Source: Planctomycetota bacterium
GTDB lineage: Bacteria > Planctomycetota > Phycisphaerae > UBA1845 > UTPLA1
Direction: 5' to 3'
NCBI GenBank assembly: GCA_003576905.1
Contig: QEVG01000004.1
Span: forward strand, 62,001-126,000
DNA: 64,000 bases
Of this stretch, positions 1 through 9,149 are shown in pieces; within the stretch, counting starts at the first letter, position 1; the number at the start of each line of letters is the position of its first letter. A model generated the notes under the pieces. The model was not told the DNA's origin and did no database searches. It worked only from the letters and a program-made list of their open reading frames with translations. The translations under genes were made by a program, and so were the position numbers.

Positions 1-1
1 C

Positions 2-1399
2 GGTGTGAGCCGCGCCGAGGAGCCCGCCAAGCAGCAGCCGCAGAATGCCGACCCCCATGCCGGGCACAATCACGCCCAGCCAGCCAACCCGCCGCAGAAG
101 ATCACGGTGCCGGCGAACCAGGTCAAGCCGGGCCAGCCGGCGCAGCTTCGTCCTGGCGAGACGGCTCCGCTGCCCCCGCCGAACGCGATGAAGGGTCCGG
201 CGACTCCGGTGAAGCCGACGCCCGGTCAGGACATTCCCGCGCCGACGGTCGTGCTGAAGGAAGGCGAGGTTCCGGCGATCAAGTTCGACACGCCGACGTA
301 CGAATTCGGTCGCGTCCGCTCGGGTCAGGAAGTCGTGCACGATTTCTGGTTTACGAACACCGGAACCGGCCCGGTCGAGATTCTGAAGGTCCGCCCCTCG
401 TGCGGTTGCACGACGGCCGGCCAGCATGACAAGATCGTCCAGCCCGGCCAGACCGGCAAGATTCCGATTCGACTCAACCCCGGCAACGCCAGCGGCCCGA
501 TCCACAAGACGATCATGGTGAACACGAACGTTCCCGGCGAGGGCTCGACGGTTACGCTGCACATCCAGGGCGAGGTGTGGCATCCGATCCAGGCGACGCC
601 GACGAGCGCGTCGTTCGGTCGATTGACGAGCGAGATGGCCGCTTCGGCGAGCATGGAGCGCAAGCTGACGATCGTGAACAACACCGAGGAGAAGGTGACG
701 GTCAGCGATCCGAAGAGCAGCAATCCGTCGTTCAAGGCGACGGTAAACCCGCTGGAAGAGGGCAAGAAGTTCGAGCTGGTCGTCACGGTGGTTCCGCCGC
801 TGGCCTCGGGTCCGGTGACGGGCAACATCGAGCTGACGACGACGCTGGCCGACATGCCGAAGATGCTGATCCCGGTGAACGCGTACGTCACGGCGGACGT
901 GGACGTGACGCCGAACCAGCTCACGCTTCCGGCCAACCGGAACGGCAACATCCAGCGGCAGTTCTTCATCCGCAACAACACGCCGAACCCGGTGAAGGTT
1001 TCGGACCTGGCCTCGACGAACGAGAACCTGAAACTGTCAATCGTCGAGACCCAGCCGGTGGGCAAGGCCTATCGGCTGACCGTCGACATTCCGCAGGATT
1101 ACGTCGTCGCTTCGGGCGGTGACAAGATCACGCTCAAGACCGACAACAAGAGCGTTCCGACGCTGACGATTCCGATCAACTCGGCACCGTCGATCGCGGA
1201 CGTGACCAAGCAGTTCGGCACGACGCCGACCCAGACGACGCCGGGCGCGGCGACGCCCGCGGCCCCGGCCGCTCCTGCCGCCGGCGCGGCAACGGGCACG
1301 GCCGCCGGCGCCAAGCCGGCGACGCCGCCGGTTCAGCAGGTGCCGCCGCAGGCCCAGCCCGCGGGCTCGGGCACTCCGGCCGCCGGTTCCGGGAAGTAG
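2..1399 (+). CDS. DUF1573 domain exported protein, 5' end outside window
   Basis: The frame is open to the left edge; a GTG at 5 is possible, but there is no room for a signal peptide or ribosome site, so the true start is probably upstream. Residues about 92-190 (counted from the GTG) form a DUF1573 domain, with the typical EFGRVRSGQEV strand and the SCGCTTA cysteine segment. Two further beta-sandwich repeats of similar spacing follow to about residue 400. The N terminus is Pro/Gln/His rich and the C-terminal 65 residues are an Ala/Pro/Gly low-complexity tail, as in cell-envelope proteins. DUF1573 proteins are extracytoplasmic Ig-like proteins of unknown exact role, common in Planctomycetota and Bacteroidota. 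A strong hairpin follows, then rhodanese and MauE-like genes on the same strand. Confidence 0.85.
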   Translation, partial: GVSRAEEPAKQQPQNADPHAGHNHAQPANPPQKITVPANQVKPGQPAQLRPGETAPLPPPNAMKGPATPVKPTPGQDIPAPTVVLKEGEVPAIKFDTPTYEFGRVRSGQEVVHDFWFTNTGTGPVEILKVRPSCGCTTAGQHDKIVQPGQTGKIPIRLNPGNASGPIHKTIMVNTNVPGEGSTVTLHIQGEVWHPIQATPTSASFGRLTSEMAASASMERKLTIVNNTEEKVTVSDPKSSNPSFKATVNPLEEGKKFELVVTVVPPLASGPVTGNIELTTTLADMPKMLIPVNAYVTADVDVTPNQLTLPANRNGNIQRQFFIRNNTPNPVKVSDLASTNENLKLSIVETQPVGKAYRLTVDIPQDYVVASGGDKITLKTDNKSVPTLTIPINSAPSIADVTKQFGTTPTQTTPGAATPAAPAAPAAGAATGTAAGAKPATPPVQQVPPQAQPAGSGTPAAGSGK

Positions 1400-1415
1400 T
1401 CGTTTATCCTGCTCC

Positions 1416-1453
1416 AGCCCTGGTGGTGTCGGAATATCGGCACCACCAGGGCT
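1416..1453 (+). terminator. 13-bp perfect hairpin after the DUF1573 gene
   Basis: AGCCCTGGTGGTG at 1416-1428 is exactly complementary to CACCACCAGGGCT at 1441-1453 with a 12-base loop. It begins 17 bases after the stop codon. No T tract follows, so termination or mRNA 3'-end protection is inferred from position and stem strength only. It could instead be an attenuating element before the rhodanese gene. Confidence 0.6.
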
Positions 1454-1496
1454 CCTTCATCGGCGGGCATCGCTGCCGGGAAAGGAATCGTGGGCC

Positions 1497-2090
1497 ATGC
1501 TTCGTGAACTCGGCATGTGCGTCGTGCTGATGGCGATCAGCGCCGGTCTGGCCGTCGCGACAAACGTCTTCCGCGCCGACGAGGGCAAGAGGCTTCCCTG
1601 GATTCGGCGCGGTCTTCCGATGGAGGGCTCGGCCGCCCGCTCGGACAATGCCGGCAAAGGGCCCAACGCGGTCGGTCAGACCGATCCGAACGCCGGGGAA
1701 ACTCCCGTGACCGCGCCGGCGGCGGGCGAAGCGCCCGGCGCAAGCGACGTGACTATGGAAGAAGTCCTCGCTGCGCTGGCCGGAAACACGGCGTACTTCG
1801 TGGACGCGCGGGAGAAGGCGGAGTATGTCGACGGCCATCTGCGCGGGGCGGTGAATCTGCCGTCGAGCGCGATCTATGAGAACGCGGACGCCGTGACGGC
1901 GGTCGTTCCGCCCGACGCGCGGGTGATCGTCTATTGCGGAGGCGGGCAGTGCGAGGCGAGTCACAACGTCTCCGACGCGCTGCGCCGCGATTTCGGATAC
2001 CAGAACGTGGTGATCTACACGAAGGGCTGGGAAGAAGTGCTGACCAGCGGCCGATTCGCCGAGCTCATCGCGCGGGGAGAACAGCCATGA
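1497..2090 (+). CDS. Membrane-anchored rhodanese-like domain protein
   Basis: 197 residues. An N-terminal hydrophobic segment (residues about 5-22) acts as signal or anchor, followed by an Ala/Pro/Gly linker. From about residue 82 there is one rhodanese domain, with the FVDAREKAEYVDGHLRGAV motif and an active-site loop YCGGGQCEAS whose catalytic Cys is residue 147. The loop carries a second Cys (152) where many rhodaneses have Arg or Lys. Single-domain exported rhodaneses bind or transfer sulfane sulfur; the donor here is unknown. The stop codon overlaps the start of the next gene (ATGA), so the two are translationally coupled. With the neighbours it suggests an envelope sulfur or thiol-redox function. 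Confidence 0.85.
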   Translation: MLRELGMCVVLMAISAGLAVATNVFRADEGKRLPWIRRGLPMEGSAARSDNAGKGPNAVGQTDPNAGETPVTAPAAGEAPGASDVTMEEVLAALAGNTAYFVDAREKAEYVDGHLRGAVNLPSSAIYENADAVTAVVPPDARVIVYCGGGQCEASHNVSDALRRDFGYQNVVIYTKGWEEVLTSGRFAELIARGEQP

Positions 2091-2575
2091 CCGCCGACGC
2101 AAGAATCAAGCTGCGCAACGTGGTGAGCAATCTGTGCCTCCTCGCGGTGGCGGGCGTGTTCATCTACGCGGCACAGTCGAAGATCATTGAGCCGCGGCAG
2201 TTCATCATCGACATCAAGAACTACCGCATGGTCCCCGAGGAACTGCTCAACCTGATGGCGCTCTTTCTGCCGTGGGTGGAGATGGTCGCCGCCGTGGCTC
2301 TCCTGATCCCGCAGACGCGCCGGGCGGGCGCGACCCTGACCATCGGCATGCTCTGCATGTTCATCGCCGCGGTCAGCTATGCGGCGCTCTACAAGGGATA
2401 CAACATCTCGTGCGGCTGCTTCGGCAAGGGCAGCGCCGGCGCGGGCATCAAGACGATCGCGCTGGATATCGGTCTGATCATCGCGACCATCATCGGCCTG
2501 CTGCCGCGGCGCACTGTGTCGGCGGCATCTCAAGCGGCGATGGCCGAATTCGCCGTGGCCGGACAACAGGCGTAG
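2087..2575 (+). CDS. MauE/DoxX-like integral membrane protein
   Basis: 162 residues with four predicted transmembrane segments. The start ATG at 2087 overlaps the rhodanese stop. After helix 3 it has the motif YNISCGCFGKGS, the Cys-Gly-Cys-Phe-Gly signature of the MauE family (methylamine utilisation, PF07291), members of which are linked to periplasmic disulfide handling. There are no mau genes nearby, so a role in methylamine metabolism is not supported. Association with DUF1573 and rhodanese genes points instead to maintenance of envelope thiols or a secreted redox partner. Confidence 0.8.
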   Translation: MTADARIKLRNVVSNLCLLAVAGVFIYAAQSKIIEPRQFIIDIKNYRMVPEELLNLMALFLPWVEMVAAVALLIPQTRRAGATLTIGMLCMFIAAVSYAALYKGYNISCGCFGKGSAGAGIKTIALDIGLIIATIIGLLPRRTVSAASQAAMAEFAVAGQQA

Positions 2576-2658
2576 CCCCCGTGCCTCCTGTCGGATCGAC
2601 CGACGGGCGGCGGGCGCAGGCGCGCCTCGCATGTCGCAAGCCTGGGGCGGCCCCTCTA

Positions 2659-2686
2659 TTCATCGAGATACTTCATAATATATATA
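2659..2686 (+). promoter_or_regulatory. AT-rich patch, possible promoter for the acyltransferase
   Basis: The gap before the 2848 gene contains a TAATATATATAAGG run around 2677-2690, striking in this GC-rich sequence. TATATA (2681-2686) with TTCATC (2659-2664) 16 bases upstream could be a weak sigma-70 promoter. The -35 matches the consensus at only three positions. Confidence 0.3.
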
Positions 2687-2847
2687 AGGATTCCCAACGC
2701 CGTGGGATGCGTCGGCGGCGCATCCGGGCGGTGCGACGATCATCGTGTATGATCCGCGAGTGGCCAGGCGGATGACAGCCGCCGGGATCGGCGTCTGCGC
2801 GTCTGCGCGCACGGAAACCGGGTCTCGTTGGATGAGGCGGATACATC

Positions 2848-3678
2848 ATGGCGCAAGGTAACTCCGGGCCGGTGCCCGCGACGAAAAGTCGGAACAGCAG
2901 CGTCGGGCTGCAACTGCTGCTGATACTGGATATCTGGGTTCGCACGATGATCTGGGCGGTGGCGCTGAGCGTCACGCTGATGGCCCTGTCGCGAACCAGC
3001 TTCGTGCGCACGGTAACGTGGGACGGTCTGCGGACCTGGAGCGGGGCGTGGGGGTTCACCACGACGCTCACGAACTTCATCCTGCTGTTCAACGTTGCTT
3101 ACGTCCTGACGCTGGTGCTCGTCCGGCTGCCGTTCCCCTCGCCGAAGCCCGGCGTCTATCGCACCGACCGCGGGCTGGACAAAAGCATCATCGTCGCGGC
3201 CCTGCTGGCGGTCCTGACCAAGGCGCGTTTCCAGGCGCCGTTTCCGGGCATCTTCGTCGCGCAGCTTGCGAGCATCATGCCGTTTCGCTGGCTGCTCGGC
3301 CGGACCATGGGTCCCGTCACCCGCTCGAGCTTCTTCATTGATCCAAACATCATCGACCCGTGGGGGGTCGAGGTCGGCAAGAATGTTACGATCGGCTTCG
3401 GCTCGACGATTACGTGCCACCTTCAGGAGCGCGACTACATCATCGTGGACCGGGTGGTGATCGAGGACGACGCCAGCATCGGCGCCTACGCGGGCATTTC
3501 GTGCGGCGTGCACATCAAGCGCGGCGCGGTTATCGAGCCCTACGCCGCCATCAAACCGCGCACCGTTGTCGGCGAGTACGAGCTCTGGGGCGGACGCCCG
3601 GCGTTCAAAAAGGGCACGGTCCGGCCTGCAGCGGCAAATGCGGAGCGGTCGGCGGTCGAATCCACGACCTCGGTATGA
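2848..3678 (+). CDS. Membrane-associated hexapeptide-repeat acyltransferase-like protein
   Basis: 276 residues. Two or three hydrophobic helices occupy residues about 15-105. From about residue 165 the sequence follows the isoleucine-patch hexapeptide pattern of left-handed beta-helix acyltransferases (IIDPWGVEVGKNVTIGFGST, later VIEDDASIGAYAGISCGVH, and a final VVGEYELWGGRPAFKKG cap). The WGGRPA end resembles serine- and sugar-O-acetyltransferases. The substrate cannot be deduced. The gene lies 123 bases upstream of a methyltransferase-condensation fusion on the same strand, so they may modify the same lipid or small molecule. Confidence 0.75.
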   Translation: MAQGNSGPVPATKSRNSSVGLQLLLILDIWVRTMIWAVALSVTLMALSRTSFVRTVTWDGLRTWSGAWGFTTTLTNFILLFNVAYVLTLVLVRLPFPSPKPGVYRTDRGLDKSIIVAALLAVLTKARFQAPFPGIFVAQLASIMPFRWLLGRTMGPVTRSSFFIDPNIIDPWGVEVGKNVTIGFGSTITCHLQERDYIIVDRVVIEDDASIGAYAGISCGVHIKRGAVIEPYAAIKPRTVVGEYELWGGRPAFKKGTVRPAAANAERSAVESTTSV

Positions 3679-3801
3679 CGGATCGCCGGGCAGGGCGGGG
3701 AGTTTGGCGTGTCCGCGAGCGCGGATCGCACGATTTGAGTTTTTCAACGGCCGCCCCCAAAATCTTCGCCCAAGCCTCACACAAGTCGGCGGGTCTTCGT
3801 C

Positions 3802-5859
3802 ATGCCTCTGCATCCTGTTCCCACCCTGCTGCTCGGTCTTATTGTGTCCGCATACTGGACCTACGTCGGCTGGATGGTCTGGCGCGTTCGCCGCGACGCC
3901 GGCCATGTCGGAAAGGTTCTCGTCCCGGTGCAGCTTCGGGAAAAGCTGATGTGGGTCCTCTGGGTTCCGGTCATCGCCGGCTGGGGCTCGACGCCGCTGC
4001 GCGTTGTCGTCGGCCTGACTACGCGCTTCGAGGTTATTGTGCTGCCCGCGGCGATGGCCGGGAGTTCGGCGTTTCTCGTGATTCGCTGGATCGCGTCGGG
4101 CATCGCGCTGGCGTGCCTCGCGCTGTCGGTGGTCACGTGGCGGCACATGGGCGAACAATGGCGGATGGGAGTCGATCCGAAGCAGAAGGTTCGCCTGCTG
4201 ATCGATGGACCGTTCTCAAAAGTCCGGCACCCGATCTATTCACTGAGCATCCTGCTGATGATCTGTTCGGTGATCATCCTTCCGTGCCCGACGATGATCG
4301 TGCTGGCGGCGATTCACATCTCGCTGATGCACATCAAGGCCCGCAACGAGGAGAAGTTCCTCCTTGAGACGAAGGGGCCGTCGTATGCGGAGTATTGCCG
4401 CAAGACGGGGCGGTTCGTTCCCTATGTTCGCAGCGGCATGCCGGCGCACGTACCGCACATGGACGGCAGCGAGACAACGCCCGACGCGCCGATCCGCGGC
4501 TGGAAGGCGGGCGGGCAGTATCCATTCCGGTTCAACTTCTTTCAGCAGTCGATGCTCCGCTGGGACGGGCTGCATCCCTACAACGCGGTGCATGCGGTGC
4601 GCGTGCTCGGCCCGGCAAACGTGGAAGCGCTTCGCGCGGCGGCATGGGACGTGTGCAAGGCGGCAGAGTTGGGCGAACTGGCGATCAACTACTTCCGAAC
4701 TGCCTACGAGTATCGCCCCCTTCAGGTGGTCCGCGTGCAGGAACTCTCGCCCGGCCGGGACGGCGAAGCCCGGCTGGCCGAGGTCGTTACCGAAGAGATC
4801 AACACGCCGTTTCACGGGGACGTGCATCACCCGATTCGGTGGACGGTTTTCAATGAAGAAGGCGGCGCAGCGCACTATGTCGTGCTTTGCTATCACCATG
4901 CGGTTTCCGACGCGTTCGGGATCGAGCGGCTGCTGGCGGCGGTGCTGCGGAGGTACCTGGGACTGCCGCCGGGCGAGGAGGACGGGGCCTGGACCACACG
5001 GCTGACGCGCCTCGACCGATCGCTGCGGCCTCGAACCGGCGTGATCAACCACGTGATCGGGCAGATGCGGCTGTCGTTGCGCCATCGGGAGATGCGCCGC
5101 GTGCACAAGATGCCCGATGAGCGCCTGGGGGGCGATTACACGGCGGTGGCCGTGCGGACTGCGCGGGCGGATCTCATGGATCGACTGGCGGCGGTCTGTG
5201 AGCGGCGCGGCGTCGGCGTGAATGATGCCTTGATCGCGGCATTTGCATCCGCAATCGCCGAGCAGACGCCGGACCGCCGCACCAGCCGACGACGGAAGTA
5301 CCTGGCGATGGCCACGGTGGTCGGCGCGCGCCGCAATCTGCCGCGCGAAGAGGCCGCCGACTTCGGCGTGTGCCTGTCGAGCATCATGGCCGTGCTGCGC
5401 CGGCCGGACGCGCCGGTGGCGGAACTGGTGCTGGACGTAACGCGGCAGACGCGGGCGCTCAAGACGAACCCGCGGCGCGCGGCGGCGGAGACCAATCTGC
5501 GCTATTTCGCGATTCGCTGGCTGTGGTGGCTGGCCGCGGTGAGGCACAACCGGCGGAGCTATCGCCGGGTCTTTCCGATCTGCGGCGGCGTCAGCACGGT
5601 GTATGTCGATCAAAACCGGTTTGCGGACTTGGGGCAGCGGGTGACGCGCTACGTCCGGGCGTGTCCATGCGGGCCGGTCATGCCGCTGCTTCTGGGTCCG
5701 ACGATTTATCAGGGCCGACTGGAATTGGGGCTGACCTATCGCATCGCGAGCCGGACGCGTGCGGAGGCCGAGGCGATGCTGGACGGAATTCTCTCGCGGC
5801 TTGAGGAGTTGTGCGCGGATCCGTCAGGGGGCGGCGAGGGCGCGTCGCCGCGGGCCTAG
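3802..5859 (+). CDS. ICMT-like membrane methyltransferase fused to a condensation-type acyltransferase domain
   Basis: 685 residues, two unrelated halves in one continuous frame. Residues 1 to about 220 contain about five transmembrane segments and the isoprenylcysteine/phospholipid methyltransferase core: GPFSKVRHPIYS, then an RNEEKFLLETKGPSYAEYCRKTGRF-type segment with the E-E and Y-x-x-Y positions used for S-adenosylmethionine binding in the ICMT/PEMT superfamily. Residues about 245-680 resemble NRPS condensation or wax-ester/PapA-type acyltransferases, with the catalytic HHAVSDAFG motif (HHxxxDxxG) at about residue 370. No carrier or adenylation domain is present, so a stand-alone acyl transfer to an alcohol or amine is more likely than peptide synthesis. 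The stop overlaps the stop of the convergent hydrolase gene. Confidence 0.8.
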   Translation: MPLHPVPTLLLGLIVSAYWTYVGWMVWRVRRDAGHVGKVLVPVQLREKLMWVLWVPVIAGWGSTPLRVVVGLTTRFEVIVLPAAMAGSSAFLVIRWIASGIALACLALSVVTWRHMGEQWRMGVDPKQKVRLLIDGPFSKVRHPIYSLSILLMICSVIILPCPTMIVLAAIHISLMHIKARNEEKFLLETKGPSYAEYCRKTGRFVPYVRSGMPAHVPHMDGSETTPDAPIRGWKAGGQYPFRFNFFQQSMLRWDGLHPYNAVHAVRVLGPANVEALRAAAWDVCKAAELGELAINYFRTAYEYRPLQVVRVQELSPGRDGEARLAEVVTEEINTPFHGDVHHPIRWTVFNEEGGAAHYVVLCYHHAVSDAFGIERLLAAVLRRYLGLPPGEEDGAWTTRLTRLDRSLRPRTGVINHVIGQMRLSLRHREMRRVHKMPDERLGGDYTAVAVRTARADLMDRLAAVCERRGVGVNDALIAAFASAIAEQTPDRRTSRRRKYLAMATVVGARRNLPREEAADFGVCLSSIMAVLRRPDAPVAELVLDVTRQTRALKTNPRRAAAETNLRYFAIRWLWWLAAVRHNRRSYRRVFPICGGVSTVYVDQNRFADLGQRVTRYVRACPCGPVMPLLLGPTIYQGRLELGLTYRIASRTRAEAEAMLDGILSRLEELCADPSGGGEGASPRA

Positions 5860-6584
5860 GGCTCCGGCATGAGCCGCAGCGCTTCGGCAATGACGAAGTT
5901 GTGCATGAGCTGGTTGGCGTCCATGCTGAAATGATCGGCGCAGCCGACGCCGTCGCCGAGGGCCTCGCGGTTGAACTGGCGGTTGGAGATGTCGGTCGTC
6001 GTGTTGCCTTCCTCCGGCACGACGGGATTTCCCGAGAAGATATCCGGCGCCAGGTAGCCCGGCAGCCACGGGTTGTAGTAGTGGACGCAGCGGACGACGT
6101 TGTCGGGGATGGGATCGGGCGAGGTGGCGTCCATCAGGAAGAGCAGGTCGACCTTCATGCCGAACTGCTTCATGTAGATTGCCATGCGGATGGCATCGTC
6201 GGCGCCGTAGCTGTGGCCGACCAGCATGAACGCGCTGCCGTCGTTTCGGCCGGCGTAGTCGCTGACGATTTTCTGCACGGCCGGCTCCCAGAGGGGCCAC
6301 GCGACGAGGGTCGGCTCGAGATTGACGGCGAGCATTTCTTCGGCGAGGCGGTCGAGGCCGAGGGAGTAGTCGTTTTGATATCCACGCAGGAGGTAGATTT
6401 TCGCGCGATCCGCGAAATCCCTCGAAGGGATGTTTTCGATCCGAAGCGGCGGTGTCGGACCCAGGGCACACGTCCACGGAAGGACATCGTCAAACGCGAG
6501 CATGCCGTTGCCGCATCCGCACGGGGACAGGGCAAACACCGCGGCCAGCGCGCAGGCTGGGACTCGACTGTTGTGGCGCTTCAT
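5856..6584 (-). CDS. Exported alpha/beta-hydrolase (lipase-like)
   Basis: 242 residues. The N terminus MKRHNSRVPACALAAVFAL is a signal peptide ending near a Cys-rich SPCGCGNG, possibly but not ideally a lipobox. The nucleophile elbow is GHSYG, preceded by a hydrophobic strand (FMLVGHSYGADD). A LFLMDATSPDP segment could supply the acid, and a His near the C terminus (CADHFSMD) the base. The pattern resembles small secreted lipases or thioesterases; no substrate can be named. It is transcribed toward the methyltransferase fusion gene, with the two stop codons overlapping. Confidence 0.75.
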   Translation of the reverse strand: MKRHNSRVPACALAAVFALSPCGCGNGMLAFDDVLPWTCALGPTPPLRIENIPSRDFADRAKIYLLRGYQNDYSLGLDRLAEEMLAVNLEPTLVAWPLWEPAVQKIVSDYAGRNDGSAFMLVGHSYGADDAIRMAIYMKQFGMKVDLLFLMDATSPDPIPDNVVRCVHYYNPWLPGYLAPDIFSGNPVVPEEGNTTTDISNRQFNREALGDGVGCADHFSMDANQLMHNFVIAEALRLMPEP

Positions 6585-6947
6585 AAAGCGCGTGGCTCCG
6601 AATTTTCTTGTTGCGGAGTCGCCCGAAAGAGCCCTGGGCAGCTATGCAGACTTCCTCGTCCTCTCCGTGACCCATTCTAGGCGGGATTCGGGGCGTCTGC
6701 ACATGGGGCCGCGAAGCTCTTTTGCTTCTTATTGCCCGGTCGGGATGAACCGTTCTGGTCGCCGTTGATTTTCGGGCCAAGCGTTCAATGAAACCGTTCA
6801 TGGTCAGGGAAAGTGCTTACCGCGCGTTCGTTTCGGAGCACGGGCCGGCAGGAGGGGGCTCCATGAATGGAGCCGCCCGCGAACGGCGCGCGGCCGATCG
6901 CGGGCGGGGGGGGTTGCTATGAATGGACCGCCGGGCGGCGGGCCGGA
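6585..6947. other. Intergenic region between hydrolase start and glutamine synthetase stop
   Basis: No credible gene. On the minus strand a TAGAAT hexamer (plus 6674-6679) lies about 90 bases upstream of the hydrolase start and is a possible -10 element, but its -35 region is poor. G-rich runs near 6890-6910 follow the end of the glutamine synthetase gene. Confidence 0.4.
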
Positions 6948-9149
6948 TCAGATCATGAACAGCATCTCGCGGTACTTCGGAATCGGCCAGTACCGGTCCT
7001 CAACCACGAGTTCCAGTGCGTCGGCGATCTGGCGGACCTCGTTCATCGCCGGCTTGACCTGGTCGCGGTAGAAGGCGGCGTGGCCGGCCAGGTCGTGCCC
7101 GGCATGGTCGGCCTTGCCGCGAATCTCGTCGAGCTTGTCGACGGCGCCCTTGAGCCGCGATGTCAGCGAGGCGACATCCTTCAGGACTTTTTCGGCGGCG
7201 GAGCCGTCCGCGTTCGAGGCGGCCTGCTTCGTAGCGGCGAGCGCGCCGGCGACCTCGCCCTGGTAGCGCAGGGCGGCGGGCAGGATCATGGTCCGCGTCA
7301 TGTCGGCGGTAAGCTGGGCCTCGATGTTGATCGTTTTGATGTACGCCTCAAGCAGAATCTTGTACCGGGCGTCCGCTTCGGTCTCGCTGTAGACGCCGTG
7401 CCGCTTGAACATCGCCTTGACCTCGGGATCGCCGAGGGAGGCGAGGGCATCGACGCTGCTCTTGATGTTGGGCAGGCCGCGCCGGGCCGCCTCCTGCTCC
7501 CAGGCGGCGGAGTAATTGTCGCCGTTGAACAGGATCGCCTGGTGCTTCTTGAGGTTCTCCTGCACGACCTTCTGCACGGCGGCCTCGAGGGTCGCTCCGG
7601 CGGCCTTTTCCTTTTCGATCTCGTCGGCCAGGCCGGTGAGGGCGTCGGCGACGAGGGTGTTGAGCACGGTGTTGGGAAAGGCGATGGACTGGCTGCTTCC
7701 GACGGCGCGGAACTCGAACTTGTTGCCGGTGAAGGCGAAGGGGCTGGTTCGATTTCGGTCGGAGTCGTCGCGCGGCAGCGGCGGAAGGCTGGAGACGCCG
7801 AGCTGGAGAAACCCGCCGTGGCGCGAGCTCGCCTCTGCCTTGCCGGAGATCAGCCCCTGGACGACCTCGGTGAGCTTGTCGCCGAGGTAGATGCTGATGA
7901 TGGCCGGGGGCGCTTCGTTGGCCCCGAGGCGATGGTCGTTGCCGGCCGTGGCGATGGTCGCGCGGAGCACCTTGGCATTCGTGTGGACGGCGCGAATGAC
8001 GGCCGTGAGGAAGACCAGGAACTGGGCGTTCTCATGCGGCGTCGATCCGGGGTCGAGCAGGTTGTTGCCGGCGTCGTCGCAGAGGGACCAGTTGTTGTGC
8101 TTTCCGGAGCCGTTGATTCCGGCGAAAGGCTTTTCGTGGAAGAGGCACTTGAACCCGTGCTTGAGCGCGGTGTTCTTGAGCACTTCCATGAGGAGCATGT
8201 TGTGGTCGGTGGCGATGTTGATGTTCTCGAAGACCGGGGCGATCTCGTACTGCCCCGGGGCGACCTCGTTGTGGCGTGTCTTGATGGGGATGCCCAGTTC
8301 GTAGAGCGTGCGCTCCGAGTCCATCATGAAGGCCAGGACGCGCTCGCGGATCGAGCCGAAGTAGTGGTCCTCCATCTCCTGTCCCTTGGGGGGCCTTGCG
8401 CCGAAGAGGGTCCGCCCGGCGTTGATCAGGTCGGGCCGGAGGAAGTAAAAGCGCCGGTCGACGAGGAAGTATTCCTGTTCGGGGCCGACGGTGCAGGAGG
8501 CGCTTCGGACCGTGGTGTTTCCGAAGAGGCGGAGCATGCGCACGGCGGCGGCGCTGACCGCGGCAATGGACCGGAGCAGGGGCGTCTTCTTGTCGAGGGC
8601 CGTCCCGTCGTAGCTGTAGAAGGCCGTGGGGATGCAGAGTGTCTTACCATTGACACCATCCATCAGGAAGGCCGGGCTGGTGGCGTCCCAGGCGGTGTAG
8701 CCGCGGGCCTCGAAGGTGGACCGCACGCCGCCCGAGGGGAAGCTGCTGGCGTCCGGCTCGCCCTGGATCAGCGTCTTTCCGGAGAACTGCACCAGCGCCT
8801 GGCCGTCGCCGGTGGGCACGAGGAACGTGTCATGCTTCTCGGCGGTCGCCCCGGTGAGCGGCAGGAACCAGTGACAGTAATGGGTCGCTCCGCGGGCGAT
8901 GGCCCAGTCCTTCATGGCGTTGGCGACGACGTCGGCGACCTGCGGATCGAGGGGGGCGCCGTCGTGGATGGTCCGCATGAGCGACTTGTAGACATCCTTC
9001 GGGAGGGCCGAGCGCATCACGGCGTGGCTGAAGACGTTTTTTCCAAAGATGTCGGTGGCCGGATCGGCGTCCGGCTCGATCGTCCGGGCCGGCAGCCTCT
9101 GCGCGGCGATCTCCCGGACGGCGTGGTAGCGTGGGTTTTCAATGGACAT
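6948..9149 (-). CDS. glnN: Glutamine synthetase type III
   Basis: 733 residues, the normal size of the GSIII family (about 700-730) and far longer than GSI or GSII. It catalyses ATP-dependent amidation of glutamate to glutamine in the cytosol. Recognisable landmarks are the N-terminal [11 protein letters not shown] segment, [12 protein letters not shown], the glutamate-binding [14 protein letters not shown]-site [10 protein letters not shown], and the C-terminal [10 protein letters not shown] segment. The start ATG at 9149 gives MSIENPRY, with a purine-rich stretch upstream. It stands alone; no glnB or ntr gene is nearby. GSIII as the glutamine synthetase is common in Planctomycetota, Bacteroidota and cyanobacteria. 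Confidence 0.95.
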   Translation of the reverse strand: MSIENPRYHAVREIAAQRLPARTIEPDADPATDIFGKNVFSHAVMRSALPKDVYKSLMRTIHDGAPLDPQVADVVANAMKDWAIARGATHYCHWFLPLTGATAEKHDTFLVPTGDGQALVQFSGKTLIQGEPDASSFPSGGVRSTFEARGYTAWDATSPAFLMDGVNGKTLCIPTAFYSYDGTALDKKTPLLRSIAAVSAAAVRMLRLFGNTTVRSASCTVGPEQEYFLVDRRFYFLRPDLINAGRTLFGARPPKGQEMEDHYFGSIRERVLAFMMDSERTLYELGIPIKTRHNEVAPGQYEIAPVFENINIATDHNMLLMEVLKNTALKHGFKCLFHEKPFAGINGSGKHNNWSLCDDAGNNLLDPGSTPHENAQFLVFLTAVIRAVHTNAKVLRATIATAGNDHRLGANEAPPAIISIYLGDKLTEVVQGLISGKAEASSRHGGFLQLGVSSLPPLPRDDSDRNRTSPFAFTGNKFEFRAVGSSQSIAFPNTVLNTLVADALTGLADEIEKEKAAGATLEAAVQKVVQENLKKHQAILFNGDNYSAAWEQEAARRGLPNIKSSVDALASLGDPEVKAMFKRHGVYSETEADARYKILLEAYIKTINIEAQLTADMTRTMILPAALRYQGEVAGALAATKQAASNADGSAAEKVLKDVASLTSRLKGAVDKLDEIRGKADHAGHDLAGHAAFYRDQVKPAMNEVRQIADALELVVEDRYWPIPKYREMLFMI

